Shown here: positions 21,742-33,214 of the stretch, in pieces
Numbering within the stretch: the first letter of the stretch is position 1
How the letters are laid out: the number at the start of each line of letters is the position of its first letter
DNA from: Serpula lacrymans var. lacrymans S7.9
Lineage: Eukaryota > Basidiomycota > Agaricomycetes > Boletales > Serpulaceae
Length of the DNA: 44,813 nt
Direction: 5' to 3'
NCBI RefSeq assembly: GCF_000218685.1
Contig: NW_006763290.1
Span: forward strand, 3,109,975 to 3,154,787
Notes under the pieces: model-generated
What the model saw: only the letters and a program-made list of their open reading frames with translations
Database searches by the model: none
Told to the model about the DNA's origin: nothing
Made by a program: the position numbers and the translations under genes

Positions 21742-22136
21742 TGTTATGATACACAAATGTTCGGACCTTTAACTTTCATTTTCAGTTTTCACACACTGTG
21801 CCATGGAGCGCTTTCCTTTTTGTTCAAACTCCACTTTCTCGTGCTGTGCTGCTTTCTTTATTTTTAGATACAGAGTCTCTCACACAGTGGAGCTGGTCAC
21901 ACGGGCTGCACCCTATGACATCATCAGCCACTGCTTTCATCAACTGTATAGTACATAAGTACAAACACCCTGTATTAATATATAAACCCCAATAGATCCA
22001 GGAGACTCCCCAGCAAGTCCTCCTGTTGCATACCCACAACTAACTCAGTCCTATCCTAAGGGTTTACCCACTCCCACCTTCCTCACTCTTGCCTGTCTGA
22101 GTTGTGAGCCACAGTACTAAAACTTTGGTTGTTACA
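21742..22136 (+). mobile_element. Solo LTR, family A, copy 2
   Basis: A 395 bp LTR on the plus strand from TGTTATGATACAC to GGTTGTTACA. It matches the complement of 11021-11428 and 30604-31013, including TGGAGCTGGTCAC, TGACATCATCAGCCACTGC, ATATATAAACCCCAATAGATC and CCACAACTAACTC. No target duplication is visible (GATAG on the left, ATATT on the right). Confidence 0.8.
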
Positions 22137-22623
22137 ATATTATAGTCACAATGTTGTATGTTGAGTGTTCATTGACAATTTGATATAACATTGTAATGGT
22201 CTTGCATGTTGTTACCAGTATAGTGCCTTTCTGATACTTTGTGATCAACCTCGATAGCCACTGTTAAGCCACATCAAATAGCAACTGTTTTGGTGTCTGT
22301 GTGTCAACTCTGCCTGGGATACAAGCTTCTCCCCGTTTTCCTGATGTATGATGGCCAAAATAACATCTATAATGAACATTATATATATGAATCATGACTT
22401 TAGCGTGAGTCAAATTTAGAGGTGTAGAGAATAGATCGTGGTTTGGCTTTGTTTACTGATTCGAGGTTAAGACTTCAAGCTTCAAGTGGCGTGCAGAACT
22501 TGAATCCTTAGCCCACTTTTACCTAGGCCTATACTTTTCTTTTACCTCGAAGTTTCACTCATTTTCAATAGAAAATTCGACGTGTTCTGTACTAGAGCCT
22601 GAAGTGCATTGCAGTAGAGCTCA
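22137..22623 (+). promoter_or_regulatory. Upstream region of the RhoGEF gene
   Basis: About 490 bp between the LTR and the gene start. TATATATGA near 22381 could serve as a TATA element; a T/C-rich stretch lies at 22530-22560. The start context is flanked upstream by an in-frame TAG at 22612. The regulatory assignment is positional. Confidence 0.4.
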
Positions 22624-25600
22624 ATGCAACAGACAAATCTCGAACATGAAAGAACTCGCAACTTTTCTTCGTTACCCGAAGGAGCCCAGTTATCCCAAAT
22701 ACCCAGTGCTGGCCCCACATACTTAGATGGTGAAATCGACGTCGGTCTTCCACGTCACCATCTTCTATCACTTCAAAACTGCTCACCTGAAATCCTGTAT
22801 ATTCCAGATTCACATATTCCGGACCCCCATCGCTTATCTTCCACTCCGCCTGGTCTCTCTTCCGCAGGCTCCTCTTCTACATCTAATCGATCATCTGCTT
22901 ACAATAGTTCTGGAAGTGCATTGAACTCCAATGACTATGATCGTGTTCACATGATGTCTGGAGTAGAGGGGGAGATTGGTATTGCTGTAGGGATTGCGTC
23001 AGGAGACGTGTCTCATATATTCGCCGAAGGAAGCGCCCGCTCATCGTCTACTGGACGAGTACCGATCGAACATACTCGTTGGTCAGAGTATTCAACTAGC
23101 ATAAGGTCGAGGTCTTCATCAGTCGGGTATAGTAATGTGAGCAGTCTACTCGAATCTTCGAAATCACGCGAAAACTCTAGCTTTGATCTGGAATGGAAGA
23201 CAGTCGACGAGAAAGATGAGGCTGAATTGATGACCAGTGATGAGGCTGATCGCATAAACGACACCGAAGATAGCGATGCCGACAGTGGCAATGAACCCAC
23301 ATCCGCTGTTATGATCGCGGAACAAGGCCGGGGTCTCATTCTCAAGGCTGATGGAACACCTATCGTCCAGCTCAGTGTAGAACCAGGTGCGCTTCAAGCG
23401 GCCAATCTGGTGGACCTAACGTCTTACTATTCAATATTCTGCTTTCGGAATGAAATATTTTAGGCACTACACATCTGTTGATTGGATCTTCAAGTACTCC
23501 CAATGCATTACCTTCATTTCTTACTGTTTCACTACCACAAATTTGCAACACGCTTTTGGCTTTGGATATCTCTGCAAACTTCCTCGTTGCATTGCCACCC
23601 GCTTTGGCTTCATGCAGACTTCTAGAAGAAATTAATATATCTTCAAATCCCCTGCGCGTATTACCTGTATTCCTCAATCAGCTCTTCTCACTTCGCGTTC
23701 TCATCGCTGATTCAACGGGAATCAACAGTCTCCCAATCTCCTTATGCGAGCTTGATAAGCTACATACACTAAGTATGAGAAGGAACAAAATGCTATCCCT
23801 CCCTAGTTGGCTTTGTCTGTTGCCCTCTTTGCAAGCTCTATATCTTGATGGCAATCCTTTTCGTGGGCCCTGGCAAGCCCTCGTCGAGCCATTAATAATA
23901 CAAACACCCACTTGTCCTACGTCACCATCATTGCAGTGCTCATGGCCTGTGGATAAAACGATCTCGAAGGGTTCATCCATCGGGTCTGATTCGGAGGAGT
24001 TAGAGTCGTCCTGCGTTGACTACGAGTCCTCTATTACCATCTTCCCGCAAGGGGAAGATTCTTCTCGGCCACCTCCAAATCTGCCATTGGAAGGTTCAAC
24101 GACAAATACCTCGATCCATGTCGAACCGCAGACTCCCGCACGTCGTTTGGTTCGTACTCGTACTGCTCCTAATAGGGCTTTCTCCGGCAAAGCACGACAG
24201 ACGAATTCACAGGAGGTTGGTTGCCTTCAAGATTACGAGCTGCGCAAAATGAAGAGTACTGGAGAGCTGAAGCCCAGCTGTGAAGGTTATCTTGAGCCTT
24301 TGACACTTTCCCCATCGCTATTGGTCGCGCAGTCCACTACATCGGTTTCCAGTTCAAATATGCTTAGCATGGCTAACCTTCGTCCCCGTGTGGATCGTCC
24401 AGCCGTTCCCAAGCGCTTCGCCAGTTTAGGTGTTTATTCAGGCTTTGAGGCAGATAGCACTAGGTCCCCAGTCCCTCAGCGACCCGGCTACGATGATGAG
24501 GACAACACGGATAAGTGCGTTTTGTATTTAATTGAGATTTCTGTTGTTGAACGAGGTACTGTTTTTTCTAGTGCCATTATAATAGAGTCTCCGTCAAATA
24601 TTTCTGTCCCACAAGAATGGGAGAGAGGCCTGGCATATACGCATGGCAAGCAAATCAAAGACAAGACTGGTCGTTGGGGATTTCTGAAAAAAATGTCTAT
24701 GGGTAAAATTAAAGCTGATCCAAATTCTGCAGTAGCTCTGCGATCTACTATTGCACATGACGAAGAAGCTAGTCATCCCCCGGCTGAGATGCACCATAGT
24801 ACTTCACCCTATAGTACTTCACCCCACATCGAAGTTCGGTTCTCCACCACAGGTAGTCTAGGACGTATGGTGAATAGCGCTTCCCCTATGAACCTACCAA
24901 CTGGTTTGGAGCGGAGGACTGAATCAATCCCCAGGCAATCAATCCCTCTTCCCGTCGATCCACAGCCTATGAATAGCATGCCGAAAAGGAGGAGTTTTTT
25001 GCCTGTTGACGGCTCCGTCGATATACCTATGGCTTCGATATTTGACCATTCCAGGAATGCCTCCGTTGATGATGATGTTTATCGCAAAAAAGGAAAGGAT
25101 GGAGCATCATATACCAGAGCTTTGCGCTCAATCATGGCATATCTCAAAGATATGAATGATTTAGGCTTGTCTCCAAAGAGTAATTCGAGCGTATCACGAT
25201 CGTTATCCGATCTAAAGCTAGATAGGAACATGTCATCACGACATAGCTCCGCTGTCGATAACAGAACCGACCTGGAAGGATCCAACCATGCAACCGCTGA
25301 GAGTGGTATTGGTCAGTTACGACCCGTGGATTCTATGGCCTTGCTACATGATGGTTATCATACTCTGAGTATAGTCACTACGGATAGCGGCGGCTCACTG
25401 GGTGAGCGGAAATATAAGGATGACAAAAACAAACGATGGAGTATTGTTCGTGAAATAATAGAGTGCGTGGGTAGTCTACACTTCACCGGACCCTTGACTC
25501 ATTCATGTACAGGACGGAAAGGACATATGTGAAAGGTCTTCAAGAGCTTGTTGATATCTACATCAAACCTAGCACTGGCCCAGCCAATTTAATAAGTGGT

Positions 25601-27034
25601 GTTGGATCTAGCAAGGAGACCATGATACCTGCCGTGGAGCGCAAAATTGTATTTAGCGGTATAGAAGCCTTATTCTCCTTTCACAAAGAGAATTTTCTTC
25701 CTGCACTAGAGATGGCTAGCGCTCCAGTCATGGAATCAGAGCATGGGTCAGATTCAGATATCAATGGACAATTATCGATAGGTGTTGCTAAAGCGGTGGC
25801 TGGAATATTTCTCAAACATGCAGCTTTTATGAAGATGTATTCGACTTACATCAAGTTGGTATTGATTATTTTTGCTATACATGTTATAATGCTGATCTTC
25901 GCATCGTAGTAATTGTGACAACTCTGCCCAGCGGATCAGATACTGGACGGCTGAACGTCTAGCTACAGGTGCCACCAGTTCACCTTATCCTATGTCATCT
26001 AACACTCATTTTTCGGTTTTGCAATAGTAATTCCAACCTCCTTCGTTTCAGCTCAGGGAATTATGTCAGACACTCCTGCTTCTAGTAATACCACTTTAAC
26101 TACCAGTCAACGGAAACGAATCAAATCGTTTTTAAAGCGGTGCCGTATCAATCCCAGGCATTCACAGCTTAACTTGGAAGGTTATCTACTTTTGCCTGTC
26201 CAGCGCATACCCCGTTACCGCTTATTAGTGAGTACTATGATCTTGTTTTGAGAATGATTGAAAAGAGCTTCAACTAGTTAGAAGAACTACTACGCAGCAC
26301 CCCTCCTTCCTACTCGTTGATGGATGATTCGTTGGACAGAGCTGTCGCAGAGATATCGTCCTTAGCTAATAATATGAACGAAGGAAAACGAGAGTCCGAG
26401 TCCCGTCGCAAACTTGTGCACTGGCAGGCCAGAATACGAGGCAGGTTTCCAAGTCCCTTAGTGCAGCCTCATAGGTATGTCATGAATGGGCCTCCCTTTT
26501 CGAAGCCTGATTCATTCTTCTTCACGAGGCGCCTTATCATGGATGGCCCTCTTCTTTTGACTCGGGTTGTACGCAAAACAGTCGTATCATTTGAAATTAT
26601 CAATGCCCAGGGTGATGCATCTACGGTTCAAGTAGATTGTCTCGCACCAGAATTAACTCCTCGTTCTCTCATTGGTATACTATGCAATGACCTATTGGTA
26701 TTGTGTAGGGATCCTTCAGAAGGCAACGATCCTTTATCACATGTCGATTTATGGGCTGTATTGCGCATGCAGACATTACCACAGCCTGCTAGCATTGTGC
26801 ATGGCAATAGTGAGTCTCACAACATCATCAATACTACGCTCTAATCCATTCATGGTGGTGGTAAAGCCCTGCGGCTCGTCGATAACAAAGCTATATTGTA
26901 CTTTGATGTTCCTAGTCCGTCCGATGCACTGAATTGGTTTACAGGTGCGGCCCTCTTTTCCTTCCCCTGTGGTAATGTACTCACTATAAGCATGAACAGC
27001 TATAAACCATCACATCCCCACATCAAAAATATAG
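22624..27034 (+). CDS. LRR-containing Rho guanine nucleotide exchange factor (DH-PH)
   Basis: Nine exons: 22624-23386, 23464-24514, 24572-25462, 25513-25854, 25910-25968, 26052-26227, 26278-26809, 26867-26944 and 27000-27034. They add up to 3927 nt, exactly 1309 codons with the stop, and all eight introns are GT-AG, 50-83 bp. Residues 1-255 are Ser-rich and acidic, probably disordered. About 275-395 are four leucine-rich repeats (LLALDISANFLVALP, LEEINISSNPLRVLP, LHTLSMRRNKMLSLP, LQALYLDGNPF). 395-890 is a long Ser/Pro-rich linker. The DH domain begins about 895 (IVREIIETERTYVKGLQELV) and includes KRIKSFLKRCR and LEGYLLLPVQRIPRYRLL, the hallmark CR3 helix. A PH domain follows (LCNDLLVLCRDPSEG, LVDNKAILYFDVPS) and the protein ends HHIPTSKI. 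By family it would load GTP on a Rho/Rac/Cdc42 GTPase at the membrane to direct polarity. The fifth and seventh introns are my least certain. Confidence 0.85.
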
Positions 27035-27383
27035 GATTTCTTCTCATACGCCGGGCTATTCTGAGCTGGATGGCTCGGATTAACTCCACAGAAGGGACTA
27101 GTCTTCATGGAAATCTGTCCATTTTTTAATATATAGATTTATCGGCTTCCATATATACTCGATTTGTGGACCTGATTTAACCAAGTTATAGTATGTGTCT
27201 TTGTAAAAAGAAAATCCAGGACTGCAGACAGCCATTTTAGACACCTGAAATTAGTCCCCAGCCCGTTCAGGGAGAAAGAAAGTTAAAAGGTCCTGTGTAT
27301 CATAACACCACCCCCCTTCTAAGGCTTGACTTCCAGGCAAAGAACTTATCTCTCTCCTTTGCCATCACTTCTATTAATGACTA
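27035..27383. other. 3' flank of the RhoGEF gene
   Basis: Likely 3' UTR followed by repeat-derived sequence. No supported gene. An apparent open frame running on to 27129 exists only if the last intron is ignored. Confidence 0.5.
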
Positions 27384-27683
27384 GGATCTAAACTCTATTT
27401 GATGAATGATGTGACGGTACTGAAGGCATGGAGCTCTGTCTTCAATGCACTTTCTATCATCAGCAACTGGGAGACACCAGTGTATTGGGATTGTTTCTCC
27501 AAAGCAGAGTGGTATGGCGTGTTGGCAAGTGTTGGAGACTATGATGAGGCCATTCCGGAGGGTTTTCACTTGAAGTTTGACAGAGGGACTGTTGCTGCAT
27601 TTAGTGGGAAGTTGATGAATCATGGGGTTGCATTCTGCAGTGGTGAAAGGATATGCATATTACATGAGGGAGTATATATATAA
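27384..27683 (+). pseudogene. TET/JBP-like 2-oxoglutarate/Fe(II) dioxygenase fragment
   Basis: An open frame of about 95 codons resembles the catalytic core of the TET/JBP-like DNA-base dioxygenases that are expanded in mushroom genomes, often near KDZ-type transposons. Visible blocks are KAWSSVFNALSIISNWETP, VYWDCFSKAEWYGVLASVG, then FDRGTVAAFSGKLMNHGV and SGERICILHEGVYI. In the family the first metal-binding motif is HxD; here it reads YWD, so the His has become Tyr. The distal His (NHGV) and the Arg that binds 2-oxoglutarate (ERICI) remain. The N-terminal half is absent and the frame ends shortly after the core. I assign the family from motif order in memory, not from a search. Confidence 0.55.
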
Positions 27684-27830
27684 AATGTGCAAGGTGAAGA
27701 CCCCATGTTGGTCAGTACCTTAACATGATCATATTATGCAGCTTCAAATGTGGAATGGCAGCAGAACTGTCTTAACCTGGGAACATCACTGCCATATGTT
27801 TGTAGCTATCCATAGTAGTTAAATGAAAGG

Positions 27831-27930
27831 GTGAAACCCTGGCACACTGTAGTTAAATACCAGGAGTGGGTAGAAACCTAGGAACACTGCAGATGAATAC
27901 TAGGATTGAGTAGAAGCCTGGGAATGTTGG
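27831..27930 (+). repeat. 40 bp tandem repeat, about 2.5 units
   Basis: Units 27831-27870 and 27871-27910 and a partial third to 27930, with AAACCTAGGAACACTG and CTAGGATTGAGTAG-like blocks recurring every 40 bases. Substitutions are scattered, so the array is not recent. Confidence 0.65.
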
Positions 27931-28058
27931 ATTACTACATAATGGTATAATGGACCCAACCACAATGCCCGGTATTCTGCTATAATGTTCCCGGGTTTCC
28001 ATTAATATCTCATATAAAACCACAATAGCATGTTGCAACAAGTTGAGAACCTAAGCGC

Positions 28059-28454
28059 TATTACAAAACACAATTTTTGGACTTACAGCTTTCTTTCTCA
28101 AAGTTCTCATGCACTTGTGCCGTGCAGCACTTTCCTTCTGTTCAGACTTTCACCTTCTCACGCCACACGGCTTTCTTTATTTTTAAACTACAAGTCTCTC
28201 ACGCAGTGGAGCTGGTCACACGGGCTGCACCCTATGAAATCATCAGTGCTTTCATCAACTGTATAGTACATAAGTACAAACACCCTGTATTAGTATATAA
28301 ACCCCAATAGATCCAGAAGACTCCTCAGCAAGTGCTCCTGTTGTTTACCCACAACTAACTTGGTCTTAACCTAAGGGGTTTCTCCACTCCTACTTTCCCT
28401 GACTCTTGCTTGTCTGAGTTGTGGGCCAGAGTATACAAACTCTTGATTGTTACA
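28059..28454 (+). mobile_element. Family A LTR, copy 3, possible 5' LTR of a gypsy remnant
   Basis: About 396 bp, from TATTACAAAACACAATTTTTGG to TGATTGTTACA, plus strand. It matches the other family A copies (TGGAGCTGGTCACACGGGC, TATATAAACCCCAATAGATC). It stands 546 bp upstream of, and in the same orientation as, the gypsy gag at 29001, so it may be that element's 5' LTR. No target duplication was seen. Confidence 0.75.
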
Positions 28455-29000
28455 TTAGGACTCGCTCTTACTACTCTGTCGCACTTTTGTGCAAACCCAG
28501 ACCACAGGGTTAAGTGGACATCTTTCGAACAGTAAGACTTGTGTGCCAGTTGGGTGTTGAGCTTTTGCTAGCCCGTGGAAACCAAGCATGTACCCCAATC
28601 CTGCAGGCGAGCTCCTCAGGACGAGGGACTAGAGATTCAAAACCAAAAAATGATACACAGCCCTCAGTGTCAGGGGGAGTACTATAGCTCAACAGAGTGT
28701 GGAACCATTGTTGATTAAAATCTACATAACTTCTTCTTCAGATACCTCTGACTAGGCCAGGCACTTGCCTCCACCAGTTGGAGAAAACTTGACAGCTTAA
28801 CAAGCAGGCCACCCCCTGACGATTGTTCAGACCAGGGTTTCATTACTATAACTTTTATATACTTTTTCAAATACTATAGTGTGGGTAGTTGGGGATTGAG
28901 ACCCGTTACTCAGCTGGGAAGAGGTTGATCTGCAGATAGCAAGTGAGGACCCCCAGTTACATTTTTATTTATTTTACCTCACCAAATCGAACAATTTGAC
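28455..29000 (+). other. Putative leader between LTR and gag
   Basis: Non-coding on inspection. A primer-binding site complementary to a known tRNA end could not be identified directly after the LTR. Confidence 0.35.
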
Positions 29001-30590
29001 ATGTCGTTGCAAACTACCCAACCCAATGTCAACACTCTGTTGCACAATATGTGTGCACAGATTTTGGCATTGACCATGCAGCTTAGCAAGATTCAGGCAA
29101 ACCCCCCTGAGCAAGTTAAGCAAAAATTTAAAACAAAAGGTCAAAATTGTTGCTGACCCCGGCGCTTTTGAAGGAGACCGAGCTAGGTTTGCTGAATGGT
29201 GGATCAAGCTACAAATCTGGATCAAGGCAAACTGGGACATGTTTGCCGATAATTCTGAAATTGCGACAGCTGTGCTGTCAAGACTAAAGGGACCTGTAGC
29301 AGGTTAATACGCCCAAGTTAAACTCCAGCTGGTCACTGGCCTACCTGGGATGATCTCAAAGGGGAGATCAGTGTGACTGGGCGCGTCAGCAAATATCACT
29401 TCAAGGAAGGAAATATGACTCTATCACAGTCATAATTGATTTACTCACCTCCCTGGTTCACTTGGTTTCTAGCCAAACTGATTACACGGCCAAAGAAATT
29501 GCTGAGTTGGCCTTCACGGACTACCTCGAGCCGTAATTAGCAACCACAATTTGCTATTTACAAACACCTTCTGAACTCACCTCCATAGACTCATGGGAGT
29601 GGAGCAAAGGATGTCCAGTGTGTACCACCCTGAGTCAGAGCAAATTGGACTATAGGACAGATATTACGATCATGTATCAGTCCTAGTCAAAAGGATTGGG
29701 TCGCTAAAATCCCGGCAATTGAGTTTGCCATTAACTTGGCTCGGAATGAGACAACTGGATATTTACTGTTCTTCCTTAACTCTGGACGAATGCCCAGGGC
29801 TATGATATGGAATGAACCCCAAAAAGACGAGTATCCCGGAGTATGAGCCTATGCTCAAAAAGTCAAGTTAGCAATAATGACAGCTCACAACACTATCCTG
29901 GAAGCCCGGGTAAAACAAACAAGGAACATAAACCTAAAGTGGTAACTTTGCCCCTTTGTAAAGGATGACCTCATATACATATCAACTAAAAATTTAGCCC
30001 TGCCAAAGGGCCTCGCACACAAGCTGGTGCCGAAGTATGTCAGACCCTACAAAATCCTGGAAGACTATCATAATAACTCCTTTTTGATCAACTTACCACC
30101 CAGACTAAAGCAATATGCTGTTCACCCAGTCTTTCATTCATCCCTCCTCAGAATTCACTTGGCCAATGACGACCGGTTGTTTCCTGAGAGACTTAATACC
30201 CAAGTTGGCCTATTTGAAGATGTAGAATAGGAATGGGCAGTTGAAAACATTGAGTCCCATAAGGGTAGTCAGCGGAATGCAATCTTTGCAATAAGAAGGA
30301 AATCAGGGAAGATGACATGGTTGCCTTACCACCAACTAGAACCCCTGGGTATCTTAAAAGAATACCTTAGTTCTATGGGTGCTGAAACAATAGACAAACT
30401 TACTCATATGCCATTAGGACCTATTCCTCCCCACGACCCTTATTTATTAGTGGGACTTGTTGTTGTCAACACAGATTGCAAGCCTATAAAAACAATAATT
30501 CAAGGTCGTGATCTCATCACTTTCTCCCCAACTCCTCACCTTATCACTCATCTTTTACTCTTCACCCATTATCTCCTTATTGTCTCCTTA
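29001..30590 (+). pseudogene. Ty3/gypsy remnant: gag joined to integrase C-terminus and chromodomain region
   Basis: Gag starts at ATG 29001 (MSLQTTQPNVNTLLHNMCAQ). In shifted frames it continues with VADPGAFEGDRARFAEWWIK and LQIWIKANWDMFADNSEIAT, AVLSRLKGPVAG then a TAA, and WPTWDDLKGEIS to about 29410. Protease, RT and RNase H are deleted. Integrase resumes about 29600: SSVYHPESEQ (where family members have YHPQTDGQTE), KDWVAKIPAIEFAINLARNET-like blocks, then LPKGLAHKLVPKYVRPYKIL from about 30000 and HPVFHSSLLRIHLANDDRLF, which precede a chromodomain-like end (EWAVENIESHKGS, WLPYHQLEPL). Such integrase tails tether insertion to chromatin. Frameshifts and stops are numerous. Confidence 0.8.
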
Positions 30591-30603
30591 TTTCTACCCG
30601 TTG

Positions 30604-31013
30604 TAACAAAAGTTTGTATACTCTGGCACACAACAAAAACAAGCAAAGAGTGGTGAGTAGAGGAGAGGATAATCTCCCTCAAGGTAGGACCAAGTTTGTT
30701 GTGGGTAAACAACAGGAGCACTCGCTGAGGAGTCTCCTTGATCTATTGGGGTATTTATACTACTACAGACTATTTGTACATGTGTACTATACAGTTGATG
30801 AAGGCAGTGGCTGATGATGTCATAGGGCACAGCCCGTGTGACCAGCTCCACTGCATGAGAGACTTGTAGCTAAGAATAAAAAAAGCAGTGCAGCCCAAAA
30901 AAGTGGAGTTTGAACAAAATGGAAAGTGCTGCATGGCACAGTGTGTGAAAACTATGAAAGAAAGTTAAAGTGGAGAATGAAATTTAGAGATCCAAAAATT
31001 GTGTATCGTAACA
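30604..31013 (-). mobile_element. Solo LTR, family A, copy 4
   Basis: About 410 bp on the minus strand, from TGTAACAAAAG to ATCGTAACA as displayed. Flanks are CCCGT on the left and CCCTT on the right, a 5 bp duplication with one mismatch. It lies directly after the gypsy integrase remnant but in opposite orientation, so it is an independent insertion rather than that element's 3' LTR. Confidence 0.8.
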
Positions 31014-31190
31014 CCCTTCCTCTATCTGCCAACCACCACCTTCCCCAGCATGCCCTCAGCTTACCTCTCACTCCTTTGAGGATAACTCTACCAATTCACA
31101 AGCCCAAGTAATCCCAACAACACCGCCACTCTTCACCTTGGTCAAATTGAGGCCTTCTTAGCCCATAGTCAAAACCTTTGTAGCGGACAA

Positions 31191-31842
31191 ATGGAGGACG
31201 ACTTACCTGCTCTGTTAGGGTACGCATATTTTGCATCTGTCATTAACCTGGAACCTCAGTTTGAGGCTCATATGGCTCTGATCAACCAAGAAGGAAATAT
31301 TGTGTCTAGAGGACGGCAGCTGTTGCTGAGAGACCTTCTGGGAATCGATCCATGTCAGGCACAAGGTAGCAACCCCGCAAACAGGACTAGGCACAATGGA
31401 TCTCGAATGTTTAACCCCCATGAATGACAGGTGGTAAAGAGTGTACCTGGACTTCACATTCAAATTGCAGAAGTACAATGCAAAGAGAAGGCAGGCTATT
31501 GCTGAGTGGAAGCATAAGAGGGAAGAAGGACCAAACCTACCTAATCCTCGGCAAGCGCCTCGCATTTATTGCACACCTCCCAAACATCATGCACGTGTTC
31601 CTCACCTTCCTCCTGCTCCTCCTGGTAGCCCCTCTATTCTTCGACTAGAAACACCTCTCTCATTCAAAAATCTACCTGCAAACATAGACAACAGGGACAG
31701 AGGTCAGCCACCACACATCACCAGTGGAAGTGACCTTACCCTGGATCCTATTCCCCTTCACTCCATCACCCTTCACACCACTATTTATTATGCTGATGAT
31801 GTGGTATTTGAGGATCTTGATTTATCTGACAAAACCGGATAA
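31191..31842 (+). pseudogene. Unknown repeat-associated ORF in two frames
   Basis: 31191-31424 reads MEDDLPALLGYAYFASVINL and RGRQLLLRDLLGIDPCQAQ; 31441-31842, in another frame, reads DFTFKLQKYNAKRRQAIAEW then a proline-rich tail (HARVPHLPPAPPGSPSI) and an acidic end. A single frameshift near 31430 would join them. The helix-rich front and proline-rich back resemble nucleocapsid-type or transposon accessory proteins, but I do not recognise a family. Confidence 0.35.
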
Positions 31843-33214
31843 ACCCGGTCTCTGCCAAAGCAGCCATTGTTCTCCATGGAGCATAGCCACCACTCCATGG
31901 AGTAACCATTGTTCTCCTAGGAGTTATTATACTGTAGCGAGTAGCACCTCCGACTATAAGTAGTAGGGGGTTTAGTATAGAAATACCTCAGTTGTTTCTA
32001 TAGCCTCTCGGGCAGTGGCTGAGTTTTACTTAGTTTTATTATTATTTGGGGATCCTGCAGATGCAAACAAAGAGACTTTGCCCCAAGAGAATTAATGTTG
32101 TTGACATGGTCAATGTCTGGAAGGGGGAATATAACGGTTGTGACTCAACTGTCACTTGCAGTGAACCATGTAGTAGCTTAGTTATGCCTGCTCTTAGTAC
32201 TTGCTCATGCCACACTGCTTATTCCCAAAGCCGAGCCATAATCTTAAACTGTCATTACTTGCTAGTCATTTGTTCTCCTTTTATGACTTAGCTTATTCTT
32301 GTTTCATACATAAAGGACTCTCATATTGTAGAATTCCCCAGTGTATTCTGAATACACCAGTAAACCTTAAACTGTGATTTGGAGTGACTTGAGAGCTCTT
32401 TTATCTTCTTTTCTACTATGTGTGATATTCTGTGTGACCGTTGCATCCTGGGTTCAATCCCCGGATGGTCTACTTTGCTTTTATGTACTCTCTGTGGTCA
32501 GGTGGCTATGTGAGGTCATATGGCTAAATCCAATAGGCGGTCCACCACCCAAAAACAAAATTACATAATATGTTATAAAGTGTCACAGATTTAGTAGTTC
32601 ATTGTGGTTTGTGACTCATAACAAAACCACCATTTATATGATTCAGTTTCATTTTTGTGACTCATGCATGAACCTATGGTTGAAATGATACAGTACACAG
32701 CAAGTAGCTATTTAGTGTGTCTTATAGTACTGCCCGCAATAACAGACCTGTAAATGCCCCCATTAAATAGTCAGGTATCTACCAGCAGGACTACAGAACA
32801 TGTATGACTGTATAACTCTCCAATGACATCAAATGCCTATCCCATCAATGATCCTTTAATTTGATTTGTCATCCTCCAATGAATGCACCATCTCTGCGCT
32901 CTTGGGGGTGTTCTTTTTCTTGGCACTCCTTTTCTCAGCACCAAGTCAGCAGCCCATGACCAAGAGTTTTCACCCTGTCCAGTGACGCAAGCATATCTGC
33001 GGGGAACACCACCATCTGAACATTTTTTTCTCTTCTTTTTGACAACCTTGCCAGATTCCAATCTGTCCTTCAACTCCTTTCCATGTTTTATGGGCTGTGC
33101 TCGTGACAATATGACTCAGTGTCAACTTCCTGATTTCTATGCATCACAAAGTTTGCAAATTTCAGCAATTGTCCCGATATACGACAGATTTATGAAAGGC
33201 ACACCTTCTGGCCT
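31843..33214. other. Repeat debris without a supported gene
   Basis: 31860-31920 holds inverted copies of CTCCATGGAG. 31950-32000 (CTATAAGTAGTAGGGGG) resembles an LTR promoter, but no LTR borders were found. 32837-33109 on the minus strand is open and basic (KVVKKKRKKC), without a convincing start or family. 32448-32466 has a box-B-like GGGTTCAATCCCC without a matching tRNA fold. Confidence 0.35.

Noticed and set aside
26867..27129. RhoGEF reading frame extended to 27129
   Set aside because: That frame ignores a good GT-AG intron (26945-26999); splicing gives the family-like end HHIPTSKI and a total length divisible by three.
30604..31013. 3' LTR of the gypsy remnant at 29001-30590
   Set aside because: It is in the opposite orientation to that remnant and has its own near-perfect target duplication.
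32420..32480. tRNA or SINE head with box B GGGTTCAATCCCC
   Set aside because: The T arm can fold, but no matching acceptor 5' strand, D arm or anticodon arm lies upstream at the right distance.
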